Part shown: positions 51,349 to 63,427 of the stretch, piece by piece
Position numbering within the stretch: the first letter of the stretch is position 1
Layout: each line of letters begins with the position of its first letter
Assembly (NCBI RefSeq): GCF_034140825.1
Contig: NC_089041.1
Coordinates: forward strand, 28,657,501-28,721,500
DNA: 64,000 bases
DNA from: Oryza sativa Japonica Group
Taxonomy: Eukaryota; Streptophyta; Magnoliopsida; Poales; Poaceae
Direction: 5' to 3'
The notes under the pieces: model-generated
What the model saw: only the letters and a program-made list of their open reading frames with translations
What the model was told of the DNA's origin: nothing
Database searches by the model: none
Made by a program: the position numbers and the translations under genes

Positions 51349-52499
51349 TTACCTGAATTCGAAAGCTGCATTGCAATAAACTACAGTTGCTGACAAGGCA
51401 AACTTCTCTTCCCTCGAATTATAAACGAAGAAAGGGACAATGTGTTCGTATGTATTGCTACTCTACTACTACATTTTACATTGGATGACTACTGTTAGGA
51501 GTGGGTACACATTGGAGAATATATATCTTGACAATGCGAGATTGTCTTTCGATTGAGTTGTTTGCCAACTCAATTAATATAGCACGGTGGCACTTCGGAA
51601 TAATCCCACACACCCGTACTGGAAACCGTTTGGTTGCTGTTTGGTCGACACTGATCGTCTCTCCCTCGCTTGTTCTGGTCATGGAATGACCTGGCCATCG
51701 CCGGCTTCACCATGTTGGAGACCGGCGGCCTTGTGGCGAAGGAGATGGCCACCTGGAAGGCTTCACGGGAGGCTGTCCGGAGCAGCTCGAAAACCATTCT
51801 GCTCGCCGCCGGCATTTCTTCCCAAGTATGGCTCTTGAGACAAGCAAGCAATGATCGTTGAAGGCAGGGTGTAGTGCATCTATCTCACAGCAAGGTGAAC
51901 CCGGCTTTATAAAGGGGAGGATTTTGGACACTTGGACCCAGATCGAGAGCCTAAAACTGGGGTGACATTTGTTCGATCGAGCTGGTGGTTGTGCAAGCTA
52001 GGCTAGCTGCTCTTCTTTTCTGAAGCCTCTCTAATTCTGGGCGTTGTGGCACAGTGGCAAAACACAAAGCCGTGTGCAGATTTCGGAGCGCCAGGTACAC
52101 ATGTTTACCTCCTTTTTAACGCGAGTTTAAGGGAAATGTGCAAATTGCAAATTTGCAATAGCACGTGATGCTTCCGCGAGGGAGACAGCACCCAGCATCT
52201 CAACACAAGGACGAAGTGAGCCAAAAACACCTGACACACAGGTGACAGCTGACAAAATGACGAACACTCCAAATTTTTGTTTCTTCTCGGGCCGGGACGT
52301 ACGTGAGCAATGGTGGAATGGGCTAGTAGCTTTGGGCAGGCTACAACGTGACCGTGTAATGAGATGAAAAAGTCTATTTTTCCTCCCTCATCTCTTGCCC
52401 TTGGTTGGAAGTATCCCTCGACCATAAAACCGAGTATAACGTCGCCCCCAACTTCAAAAACCACGTTGGTCCGTGAGTGCGTCTTCTAGAAAAAGTTCC
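51349..52499. other. intergenic, no supported gene
   Basis: Short open frames at 51.57-51.86 kb on both strands lack recognisable domains. Nothing else was supported. Confidence 0.4.
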
Positions 52500-52503
52500 G
52501 GTA

Positions 52504-52604
52504 GCCATGTCTGAATCAGAACTCATGCTACCCGGAGGAGCTCTACTTTCCGACATTGCTCGACATGGCCAACCCCGCTAATGAGGAGTATAGAGGCACG
52601 ACGG
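52504..52604 (+). pseudogene. possible relic of a core-2/I-branching glycosyltransferase-like gene
   Basis: One frame reads NSCYPEELYFPTLLDMANP, resembling the CYPEEHYFPTLL box of plant DUF266/core-2/I-branching enzyme-like proteins. Only about 30 codons are recognisable and the flanks do not continue the domain. It could be a captured or decayed fragment, or chance. Confidence 0.25.
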
Positions 52605-54669
52605 TTGTCCCCTCCTCGATCGTCTTCCCTAGCGGCCATCTTCTCGGTTCCAAAAGCCAGACATGGAGGAACGACCATCGCAATGACGTGGGCCTAAATC
52701 CCAATCCACTCATTTTGTCGCACTCCATTCGTTGTTGTTCTCACTCACAGCGGCAGACCACCACCACCATTTCACGATATATAGCGAGATGCTCATCGGC
52801 GATGCGGTGAGTGGCATCGGTAGCGTAGGGTCTTGTCAGAGTAGGATATTTGTCTGTCGTTCGTTGCTGCTGCCACTTGATTCATGTAGGAGAGAGATGG
52901 AGAGAGGAGAGGGAGGGAGACATGGGTAATAAGGAGAAAAGGATGTACCTGACATGTGGGGGGCCCACATATGTTTGTCAATTACTATGACATTTAGAGG
53001 TCATATGTTGACTCGGTGGGTTTGACTAAGGTTAACCTTCCATGTCAGCAAAAACCACCCCCTAAACTACTGAAGGATTAGATTTACACTGGTTTTTTAA
53101 ATTGGGAGAGGTGTAATACGATCAAAAGCAAGAGGGAGAGGGTGGCAAAATAGATTTATTCCTAATGAGATGGAGAGCTTATTGGGCCAGTATAAGAGCC
53201 CGCCCGTTTGGACGTCTAACGAATTGACCTTTGGCCCATGCTAGACCTACGGAACATTTTAACTGTTGCTTTCTACGAGTATGACTTTATTACTACTTAA
53301 AAAATGATTCATCTAGTTTTAAAAAAAATGATTCATAGCCAAAATTCTTTAAATGTATTTGGGATTGAGGTAGTAGTTCATTGTTAAAGGATGGATCGCT
53401 AATGCGTTAGTACAGCTCAAATATTGGAAAAATACGATAGTTTAACTGTTCAAGGAAAAAAAGAAAAATCTGAAACTGAAAAATCAAATTGAAATGAAGA
53501 AAAGTAAACAGGATTAAAGGGGAAATTGCATAGGAAAACCTAAAGGAATGTGTCGGTTCAGCGCTTACCTTGTTCTGTACAAGCGTACGAACTTCCATCG
53601 CGATATACTTGAGCGACGCGAGTCACCGAAACCGCCATGTAGGTTCATCGCTTCCCAGCCGCAGTTTTGACCGGGAGGATTCCATCCTGCAACGTACCTG
53701 GTCCATTTGGCATTAACCAGTCCTGCTTTCCTCTACTTTAATCACGTTGCTCTAAGCGAAACAGTGCTAGAGCGCGTGGTATCCGGTCGAAGGAGAATCG
53801 CTGTTTGGGTTACATACTTATGTCATGGCTACCATCACTCATTGATCTCCTGTGCACATCGAAACTGTAGCCACAATTGTGTCAACTCCTTTGCTGTCTT
53901 CTCTATTTCGTGGCTAGCATAACCCTGGACAGAGGTAAGAGCAGTGGGCTATAAATTTATAGTCAACTATAACACGGACTTTAAGATATACTCATTGAAT
54001 TTGTCTAGATTTAAACCTAGGATTGGGTTTTTTTGGAACGGAAGAAGTATGTGTATATGACAAATAGGACAAAGTGGTAATTGTGTAGTATATGTCTATA
54101 GATAGCTATTGTATAAATTTACTATATATATGATTTGGACTTGCTCTAACTATTTTGTTTGAACAGTAACCACACGATTAAACTACAACCTTGTTTTTTT
54201 TTACTACTACTTTCCAAAGAAGAGAGAGGCAGTATACGAGGCGTTGTCGGAAATCGCGGCCACGGGAGAAGCCACAGGCCGGCTCCTCCACAGGGCACCT
54301 GAACATTCCCAGCGACCCAGCTCCGCGCTCACGAGGATATCCACCCCAAAAAACGCCCAAAACCGCGAGCCGCGTGTGCGCTCGAAACCATCTCCGCCAC
54401 CGCCACCGCGACAGAGGCACGGGTCGCCACGTACGTTCGCAGCTCGCGCTGCCGGATTCCTGCCGCGTCATCGTGCAGCGGCTGCCACCTGAGCAGTGCC
54501 ACCACCACGGCCGTTTCCGTACGCCTCTGCCTCTCACCGCGCCCGCTATAAGAAAAGTGCCCAAACACCTTTCCCCTTCTTCATCGATTGCTTCTTCCTC
54601 GTTCACAGCAGGCACAAACAGATCGGGCACCGGAGAGGTTGGGAGGAGAGCTTGGGTTGGCCTGACGAA
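52605..54669. other. intergenic region with TE-end-like text
   Basis: About 52.93-53.12 kb has CCCACATATG, ACTCGGTGGGTTTGAC and CATGTCAGCAAAAACC text like the inner ends of rice long-TIR elements. About 53.94-54.15 kb may be a MITE (TAAGAGCAGTGGG ... GGACTTGCTCTAA). The last few hundred bases are the HIG1 gene upstream region. Confidence 0.35.
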
Positions 54670-55219
54670 ATGGCGGAGGAGAAGAGCACGATGCAGTCGA
54701 TGAGGGAGTGGGTCGTCGACCACAAGCTCCGGGCCGTCGGTGCGTTGCCTCTGCCGCGCTTGAGCTATCTTGCCTCTCATCGCTTTCTCATACATGTTTG
54801 ATGGGAGATTGATGTGAGATCTGACGATTCTTTCTTCGATTGTGCTTACAGGGACGCTGTGGCTGACTGGGGTGGCGAGCTCGATCGCGTACAACTGGTC
54901 GAGGCCCGGCATGAAGACCAGCGTCAAGATCATCCACGCCAGGTTCGTTCCTGTCCCCGAACATGCAAGCTAGCCGCTGTAAATTCGCGTGTTGTTGATT
55001 TCGTACCAAGAGCGCGCTCCAATTGGTGGATTGGTATCCTTATTTAATTTGTTTGTTCCTTTTGCCTTGATTAGGTTGCATGCTCAGGCCCTCACACTGG
55101 CTGCATTGGCTGGCTCTGCACTGGTGGAGTACTACGACCATCGGTCAGGTTCAGGATCAAGAGTTCATCAGTATGCGAAGCAGTTCATCACACCTGAGAG
55201 CAACCCACAAAAAGAATAG
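54670..55219 (+). CDS. HIG1-domain (hypoxia-induced protein/RCF1-like) mitochondrial protein
   Basis: Three exons, 54670-54739, 54852-54942 and 55075-55219; 101 aa. The HIG1 domain covers about residues 12-80: VVDHKLRAVGTLWLTGVASS, IAYNWSRPGMKTSVKIIHAR, LHAQALTLAALAGSALVEYY. Two hydrophobic helices flank the conserved IHARLHAQ motif. HIGD/RCF1 proteins sit in the mitochondrial inner membrane and associate with respiratory complexes III/IV. The C-terminal tail is hydrophilic (HQYAKQFITPESNPQKE). The start MAEEKSTMQSMREW is the first ATG after the 5' UTR. Confidence 0.94.
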
Positions 55220-55784
55220 AGGACGTTGTGTACTTAATCAACGCCAGATGTATCGATATGATTTCCTACGCACAAATTCTGTGGCGTCTGAATCTCCTAC
55301 GTACTGTCTGTTTTCCCTTCTCTGCCTGCTTTCTGTATAAGCTAAGCTGCTGAACTAACATTCAGGGTTTCAGACGCTGCGATATCGATGATGAATGATA
55401 ATGAACTGGCATCAGCTGTGTAATGTAATACATTTGTTGTTTCTTGTCAAGACGAATCAAATGTTCTGATTTTCTATATGTGTGTAACTATTGAGGCTTT
55501 TTTTTAAATCACTATTGAGGCATTTTGTCCTTTTCTCCGGCGCTGATGTTGGCGAGAATCGGCGGGCCGCTATCAACGGCTGTGATCCAAAATGTCGTTG
55601 CGGGCCTACTAACGTTTATATCAGGCCCAAGATTATGAGAATCCAGCTAAGAATCCAGCTAAGCTAGGTTTCTTAGCTTGTAGCTTCTAGTATAATTTTT
55701 GATTAGTTTTCCTTAAAATCTGAATAAAAATATGTATTGTCGGAGCTTCTGGCGATTGCACAGAATCCCTAAAATAGACCCTCA
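55220..55784. other. HIG1 gene 3' flank
   Basis: 3' UTR and spacer. No gene or element end was recognised. Confidence 0.5.
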
Positions 55785-56024
55785 GGGGTTGTTTGGGAAG
55801 CTTTTAGCAGTTGCATCTTCTTACATAATCTCTAACTTCCTAAATTGTTAAAATTTCCTAAACTGTTAAAATTTCCTAAACTGTTCAGATTGTCACCTAA
55901 ATTTTATCCTAAGAATCTATAGTTGTAGAATCTAGAAAAATAAACTAGAACTTAAAAGCTGAAAATTTCAGTGTTATCAGAAATTGGCTACCAAGAATCT
56001 TATAATCTTAAGCTTCCCGACCAG
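55785..56024. mobile_element. MITE, 'CTGTTTGGGAGAGCTT' family, copy 2
   Basis: The left end GGGTTGTTTGGGAAGCTTTT pairs with the right end TTATAATCTTAAGCTTCCCG. The interior shares AATCTATAGTTGTAGAATCT and AAACTAGAACTTAAAAGCTG with the copy at 22.04-22.27 kb, in the same orientation. It contains a local triplication of TAAANTGTTAAAATTTCC text. Confidence 0.6.
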
Positions 56025-56827
56025 AATCTTAATTTCGATGGTGCATTAGAGATTTGGCCCAATAGGAACAGAAAAATTATGGCGATCCAAATAGGCCCAT
56101 CAATATATGGATTTCGGCTGTTCATACGGCCCAGTTAGGCCCACGAAAAGGTCTTCCATGGCCAATAGCCACGGCCTGGCGAGGGTCGAAGGTCCCGGCG
56201 ATTAATTTAGCGGTCAACGTGGGGAACAACGCCTACCAGCCGGGAAGCAGCGCCAGCCGCCAGGATCAACTTCCCGCAACGGATCGGAGTCATCCTCGCC
56301 GCCGGAAAGCCGACGGGAAAGGTTCAACGATGACCTGATCACCTAAGGCCAGTCACAATGGGTGTTTCATTTGAGTGTCATGCGCATTTAATACAGTGAC
56401 AAGTCAGCAAAAGAGCAATATTTGCATGAAATGGGTAGGAGAGAGAGTAAACTCGTTTCACCATGGTGACACGAGATAGCGCCGTTTCCCAGGTCACTGA
56501 AACGGGGTGAAACAGCATTGAGAGTTCATCGTTTCACCTCCGGGATCCCGTGCGAGCGCTGCTCTTCGCCATCTTCGCGCGCATCGCCGGATTCTTCCCG
56601 CGCGAGTCCCCCATCTTCCCGCGCAGCACCTCCATGTTCCCGCCCCCAAAGCACTGGCTCGAAGCTTTTTTCCCCAATCTCACCTGCAACCCTAGCGCCA
56701 GACTCAGTCCCCATCGCCCCGTCCGTCCCATACCCTAGCGCAAGAACCACGAGCGGAGATTGCGGAGCTGGATCCACAAGTAGGTGGTGAATCCTGTCCA
56801 TCTGCCGCCGTCCGCCGTCCAGCAGCC

Positions 56828-58998
56828 ATGGATCCACAAGGAGGTGGTGGATCCCGTCTGAGCGCCGCCGGCAGAGGAGGGAATAAGCGTGGGGGCAAGC
56901 AGCTGGGCCTGAAGAGGTCGTCGGCGCCTGCTCCATCACCGGCAACAGCTCAGCCACCGCTGCCTGCAAGTTCCCCTCCTGAAGCTCCATCGCCGGCAAC
57001 AGTTCAGCCGCCTACTCCATCGTCAAGTCCTGCTGTTGCTGCCCCCAGTTCATCCCCTGCTGTACCGATGTCAACCATGCCCCCATGGCCACCGCAAGGA
57101 GCAGGATGGGGCTCTGTACCCCCCAATTTTGCTTTTCTGCAAGGAAACCAACAAGGCCCAAGTTCATGGTATTTTCTCCTTGTCACAGATTATTCATTGT
57201 ACACTATGATACATGATATGACTCTCTTCTTCATGCATTAGTAATTAGTTCCTGTTTATGCTCAATGAAATTTGTTAGAATCAGTATGTCAGTACATTGG
57301 TAATTTGATATATGCCTGAGTAATGAATAGAAAAAATGTAGTATTCAGTATGGATTGCAGTAATACTTTGTTAGTGAAAATTCAGTATTCAGTATGCAGT
57401 ATGGATTGCGGCTTGTATAACAGAAATTGAAAGCAAAAGATTCAGTTTGCAATCTGGACAGTGTACTGTACAACATGTAATTCACATACGTAAAGCTTGT
57501 TAAATATCTCCTTGTCAGTACATTGGTAACAAATGCTTTGAGTGTAAATGCCAAGGGTATCATCCTAACATTGGTATATATTTTTAGCCTTCTGTATGGA
57601 ATGCAGACATGGTCTTCTTTGCAACCACAGCAACAGCTTGCCCTACACTCTGTGCTGTCGTCATAGCTAACCAAATAACCTGTTAGTACTGATATATATG
57701 GTCTTCTTTGCAACCACAGCAACAGCTTGCCCTACATGGTCTTCTGTATGCTTGACTAAACTTGTTACTTGACATATATGCTTGACTGAACTTGTTGCTT
57801 GACTGAATTATTCCTTACACATACTGTAGTACTTGCTTGACTGAACTATGTCAGGATCTTATTAAAAAAAATCTATGTCAGCACTGCTACTATGTCAGGA
57901 TCATCAGTATGATGCTTAAGTAACCTGTTAGTATGTCAGTACTTACTATGTCAGGATCATCTTCTGGAACTTACTATGTTTGATTTTCTTATGCTGCCAT
58001 CGGTTTCAATTGGATTTGCTTCTTATGTTTTCAGGTTGTATCCTACAGAAGGCTTCGTAAATTTTCTCCAACAGAACTGTCTGCCGCAGCCACAAGAAGG
58101 TGAAAATTTTCACCTTGTTGGTCAGACTACCAACACAATGTCTACTCCACCACCAACACCCCAAGCTGCAGCTAACAATACAGTCCAAATTGATATTCAT
58201 GAAGATGCAATCAATGATGCAAGTGCTAAAAAGAGAAGTTTGAGATATTGGACTCATGATGAGGAAGAGAGATTGGCTAGTGCTTGGTTGAATGCTTCTA
58301 AAGATCCCATTCATGGGAATGAAAAGAAAGGTGATACGTTTTGGAAAGAGGTTACTGATGAGTTCAACAGAAAAGGGAATGGGAAGCGTACAAGGGAAAT
58401 AAATCAATTGAAGGTTCATTGGTCACGCCTCAAATCATCGATTGGAGAATTCAATGATTACTGGACTAAGGTAACTCAAATGAATACAAGCGGATATGAC
58501 GATGACATGCTGGAGAAGGAGGCACAACAGATGTATGCAAATACATTTGGAAAGCCTTTTGCACTTGTGCATTGGTGGAAGATACTGAGAAAAGAGCCCA
58601 AGTGGTGTGCAATGATTGAGAAGGACAAAAACAAGGCTGAAGTGGTTGATATTCCAGATGAACAAAAGCGTCCCATTGGTAGAGAAGCAGCACAAGCCGA
58701 GCGCAATGGAAAACGCAAGAAGGACAGTATGTCAGAAGGAATTGTCATCCTAGGGGACAATATTGAAAAAATTATCAAAGTGACGCAAGATCGGAAGCTG
58801 GAGCGTGAGAAGGTCACTGAAGCACAGATTCACATTTCAAACGTAAATTTGAAGGCAGCAGAACAGCAAAAAGAAGCAAAGATGTTTGAGGTATACAATT
58901 CCCTGCTCACTCAAGATACAAGTAACATGTCTGAAGAACAGAAGGCTCGCCGAGACAAGGCATTACAAAAGCTGGAGGAAAAGTTATTTGCTGACTAA
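56828..58998 (+). CDS. Pong-like ORF1 (SANT/Myb-trihelix-like DNA-binding protein), left arm
   Basis: Two exons, 56828-57168 and 58035-58998, joined in frame (…GPSSW|LYPTEG) across an 866-bp GT-AG intron; 434 aa. The N-terminal third is low complexity, rich in Gly then Pro/Ser/Ala. The second exon carries LRYWTHDEEERLASAWLNAS, TFWKEVTDEFN, REINQLKVHWSRLKSSIGEF and the NAM-associated-like C-terminal region (KPFALVHWWKILRKEPKW, then a Lys/Glu/Gln-rich helix). In Pong-type elements ORF1 is required with the transposase for mobility. No internal stop was seen. Confidence 0.9.
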
Positions 58999-59409
58999 GG
59001 TTAGATATCTAATCTAATCTGAGCTGCACTATTATTTATAATAATTAAAGAATGCTGCAATATTTAGTTATATTGTCTGTATATCTGTGCTGCACTATGC
59101 AGTCAGCTGCATATCACGAATTTGTCAAATCTGAGCTGCATATCTGTGAATGGTGCAATATTTAGTTATATTAATTACCCAGTGTGAATGATGTATTGCT
59201 GTCAGTTTCACATATAGTATGAATGCTGCACTATGCAGTCAGTTTCACATGCAGTGTGAATGCTGCACTAGGCAGTCAGTTTCACATGCAGTGGGCGCCT
59301 ATTTATGCAGAGTTTAGCCATCTCTCTACTCCTCTCAGAAACTCATTCCCTCTTTTCTCATACGAAGACCTCCTCCCTTTTATCTTTACTGTTTCTCTCT
59401 TCTTCAAAG

Positions 59410-59904
59410 ATGTCTGAGCAAAATACTGATGGAAGTCAAGTTCCAGTGAACTTGTTGGATGAGTTCCTGGCTGAGGATGAGATCATAGATGATCTTCTCA
59501 CTGAAGCCACGGTGGTAGTACAGTCCACTATAGAAGGTCTTCAAAACGAGGCTTCTGACCATCGACATCATCCGAGGAAGCACATCAAGAGGCCACGAGA
59601 GGAAGCACATCAGCAACTAGTGAATGATTACTTTTCAGAAAATCCTCTTTACCCTTCCAAAATTTTTCGTCGAAGATTTCGTATGTCTAGGCCACTTTTT
59701 CTTCGCATCGTTGAGGCATTAGGCCAGTGGTCAGTGTATTTCACACAAAGGGTGGATGCTGTTAATCGGAAAGGACTCAGTCCACTGCAAAAGTGTACTG
59801 CAGCTATTCGCCAGTTGGCTACTGGTAGTGGCGCAGATGAACTAGATGAATATCTGAAGATAGGAGAGACTACACAAAATTCTTCATTGCCTCCATTGCT
59901 GTAG
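59410..59904 (+). pseudogene. truncated Pong-like transposase (ORF2) N-terminal third, left arm
   Basis: Starts MSEQNTDGSQVPVNLLDEF. The family-typical stretch reads RPREEAHQQLVNDYFSENPL, SKIFRRRFRMSRPLFLRIVE, ALGQWSVYFTQRVDAVNRKG and LSPLQKCTAAIRQLATGSGA, then YLKIGETT. The first 155 codons lie in the arm. It then runs through the 25-bp loop into the opposite arm and stops (…QNSSLPPLL). Pong transposases are roughly 480 aa as I recall, so the catalytic DDE domain is missing. Confidence 0.9.
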
Positions 59905-60364
59905 TCTCTCCTATCTTCAGATATTCATCTAGTTCATCTGCGCCACTACCAGTAGCCAACTGGCGAATAGCTGCAGTACACTTTTGCAGTGGACTGAGTC
60001 CTTTCCGATTAACAGCATCCACCCTTTGTGTGAAATACACTGACCACTGGCCTAATGCCTCAACGATGCGAAGAAAAAGTGGCCTAGACATACGAAATCT
60101 TCGACGAAAAATTTTGGAAGGGTAAAGAGGATTTTCTGAAAAGTAATCATTCACTAGTTGCTGATGTGCTTCCTCTCGTGGCCTCTTGATGTGCTTCCTC
60201 GGATGATGTCGATGGTCAGAAGCCTCGTTTTGAAGACCTTCTATAGTGGACTGTACTACCACCGTGGCTTCAGTGAGAAGATCATCTATGATCTCATCCT
60301 CAGCCAGGAACTCATCCAACAAGTTCACTGGAACTTGACTTCCATCAGTATTTTGCTCAGACAT
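59870..60364 (-). pseudogene. truncated Pong-like transposase (ORF2) N-terminal third, right arm
   Basis: Mirror copy of the left-arm fragment, starting at 60364. At the loop it continues GETTAMEAMKNFV before stopping. GETTAMEAMKNFV is the natural Pong-type continuation, so the loop belongs in sequence sense to this arm. Confidence 0.9.
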
Positions 60365-60775
60365 CTTTGAAGAAGAGAGAAACAGTAAAGATAAAAGGGA
60401 GGAGGTCTTCGTATGAGAAAAGAGGGAATGAGTTTCTGAGAGGAGTAGAGAGATGGCTAAACTCTGCATAAATAGGCGCCCACTGCATGTGAAACTGACT
60501 GCCTAGTGCAGCATTCACACTGCATGTGAAACTGACTGCATAGTGCAGCATTCATACTATATGTGAAACTGACAGCAATACATCATTCACACTGGGTAAT
60601 TAATATAACTAAATATTGCACCATTCACAGATATGCAGCTCAGATTTGACAAATTCGTGATATGCAGCTGACTGCATAGTGCAGCACAGATATACAGACA
60701 ATATAACTAAATATTGCAGCATTCTTTAATTATTATAAATAATAGTGCAGCTCAGATTAGATTAGATATCTAACC

Positions 60776-62946
60776 TTAGTCAGCAAATAACTTTTCCTCC
60801 AGCTTTTGTAATGCCTTGTCTCGGCGAGCCTTCTGTTCTTCAGACATGTTACTTGTATCTTGAGTGAGCAGGGAATTGTATACCTCAAACATCTTTGCTT
60901 CTTTTTGCTGTTCTGCTGCCTTCAAATTTACGTTTGAAATGTGAATCTGTGCTTCAGTGACCTTCTCACGCTCCAGCTTCCGATCTTGCGTCACTTTGAT
61001 AATTTTTTCAATATTGTCCCCTAGGATGACAATTCCTTCTGACATACTGTCCTTCTTGCGTTTTCCATTGCGCTCGGCTTGTGCTGCTTCTCTACCAATG
61101 GGACGCTTTTGTTCATCTGGAATATCAACCACTTCAGCCTTGTTTTTGTCCTTCTCAATCATTGCACACCACTTGGGCTCTTTTCTCAGTATCTTCCACC
61201 AATGCACAAGTGCAAAAGGCTTTCCAAATGTATTTGCATACATCTGTTGTGCCTCCTTCTCCAGCATGTCATCGTCATATCCGCTTGTATTCATTTGAGT
61301 TACCTTAGTCCAGTAATCATTGAATTCTCCAATCGATGATTTGAGGCGTGACCAATGAACCTTCAATTGATTTATTTCCCTTGTACGCTTCCCATTCCCT
61401 TTTCTGTTGAACTCATCAGTAACCTCTTTCCAAAACGTATCACCTTTCTTTTCATTCCCATGAATGGGATCTTTAGAAGCATTCAACCAAGCACTAGCCA
61501 ATCTCTCTTCCTCATCATGAGTCCAATATCTCAAACTTCTCTTTTTAGCACTTGCATCATTGATTGCATCTTCATGAATATCAATTTGGACTGTATTGTT
61601 AGCTGCAGCTTGGGGTGTTGGTGGTGGAGTAGACATTGTGTTGGTAGTCTGACCAACAAGGTGAAAATTTTCACCTTCTTGTGGCTGCGGCAGACAGTTC
61701 TGTTGGAGAAAATTTACGAAGCCTTCTGTAGGATACAACCTGAAAACATAAGAAGCAAATCCAATTGAAACCGATGGCAGCATAAGAAAATCAAACATAG
61801 TAAGTTCCAGAAGATGATCCTGACATAGTAAGTACTGACATACTAACAGGTTACTTAAGCATCATACTGATGATCCTGACATAGTAGCAGTGCTGACATA
61901 GATTTTTTTTAATAAGATCCTGACATAGTTCAGTCAAGCAAGTACTACAGTATGTGTAAGGAATAATTCAGTCAAGCAACAAGTTCAGTCAAGCATATAT
62001 GTCAAGTAACAAGTTTAGTCAAGCATACAGAAGACCATGTAGGGCAAGCTGTTGCTGTGGTTGCAAAGAAGACCATATATATCAGTACTAACAGGTTATT
62101 TGGTTAGCTATGACGACAGCACAGAGTGTAGGGCAAGCTGTTGCTGTGGTTGCAAAGAAGACCATGTCTGCATTCCATACAGAAGGCTAAAAATATATAC
62201 CAATGTTAGGATGATACCCTTGGCATTTACACTCAAAGCATTTGTTACCAATGTACTGACAAGGAGATATTTAACAAGCTTTACGTATGTGAATTACATG
62301 TTGTACAGTACACTGTCCAGATTGCAAACTGAATCTTTTGCTTTCAATTTCTGTTATACAAGCCGCAATCCATACTGCATACTGAATACTGAATTTTCAC
62401 TAACAAAGTATTACTGCAATCCATACTGAATACTACATTTTTTCTATTCATTACTCAGGCATATATCAAATTACCAATGTACTGACATACTGATTCTAAC
62501 AAATTTCATTGAGCATAAACAGGAACTAATTACTAATGCATGAAGAAGAGAGTCATATCATGTATCATAGTGTACAATGAATAATCTGTGACAAGGAGAA
62601 AATACCATGAACTTGGGCCTTGTTGGTTTCCTTGCAGAAAAGCAAAATTGGGGGGTACAGAGCCCCATCCTGCTCCTTGCGGTGGCCATGGGGGCATGGT
62701 TGACATCGGTACAGCAGGGGATGAACTGGGGGCAGCAACAGCAGGACTTGACGATGGAGTAGGCGGCTGAACTGTTGCCGGCGATGGAGCTTCAGGAGGG
62801 GAACTTGCAGGCAGCGGTGGCTGAGCTGTTGCCGGTGATGGAGCAGGCGCCGACGACCTCTTCAGGCCCAGCTGCTTGCCCCCACGCTTATTCCCTCCTC
62901 TGCCGGCGGCGCTCAGACGGGATCCACCACCTCCTTGTGGATCCAT
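60776..62946 (-). CDS. Pong-like ORF1, right arm copy
   Basis: Mirror of the left-arm ORF1: exons 62946-62606 and 61739-60776, the same 434-aa product with identical translation in both exons. Both copies have the same splice sites and are open. Each is transcribed toward the palindrome centre. Confidence 0.9.
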
Positions 62947-63427
62947 GGCTGCTGGACGGCGGACGGCGGCAGATGGACAGGATTCACCACCTACTTGTGG
63001 ATCCAGCTCCGCAATCTCCGCTCGTGGTTCTTGCGCTAGGGTATGGGACGGACGGGGCGATGGGGACTGAGTCTGGCGCTAGGGTTGCAGGTGAGATTGG
63101 GGAAAAAAGCTTCGAGCCAGTGCTTTGGGGGCGGGAACATGGAGGTGCTGCGCGGGAAGATGGGGGACTCGCGCGGGAAGAATCCGGCGATGCGCGCGAA
63201 GATGGCGAAGAGCAGCGCTCGCACGGGATCCCGGAGGTGAAACGATGAACTCTCAATGCTGTTTCACCCCGTTTCAGTGACCTGGGAAACGGCGCTATCT
63301 CGTGTCACCATGGTGAAACGAGTTTACTCTCTCTCCTACCCATTTCATGCAAATATTGCTCTTTTGCTGACTTGTCACTGTATTAAATGCGCATGACACT
63401 CAAATGAAACACCCATTGTGACTGGCC

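Larger units (their letters stand above)
56347..63427. mobile_element. inverted-duplicated 5' half of a Pong-like PIF/Harbinger transposon
   Basis: Both outer ends carry GGCCAGTCACAATGG, the 15-bp TIR I recall for mPing/Ping/Pong. It is followed by mPing-like text (TTTGCATGAAATGGGTAGGA). Each arm has, from outside in, the TIR and 5' UTR, ORF1 in two exons, and the start of the DDE transposase (ORF2), which breaks off at the centre. The true 3' half and 3' TIR are absent. The unit has two valid 5' TIRs in inverted orientation, so it could in principle be recognised as one non-autonomous element. Confidence 0.93.

Noticed and set aside
51570-51861. Overlapping frames on both strands at 51.6-51.9 kb
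   Set aside because: The plus-strand translation (LETGGLVAKEMATWKASREA) looks somewhat protein-like, but I recognise no family and there is no splice context.
54191-54703. 170-codon plus-strand frame ending inside the HIG1 gene
   Set aside because: Different frame from the HIG1 exons, runs through promoter and 5' UTR, no recognisable protein.
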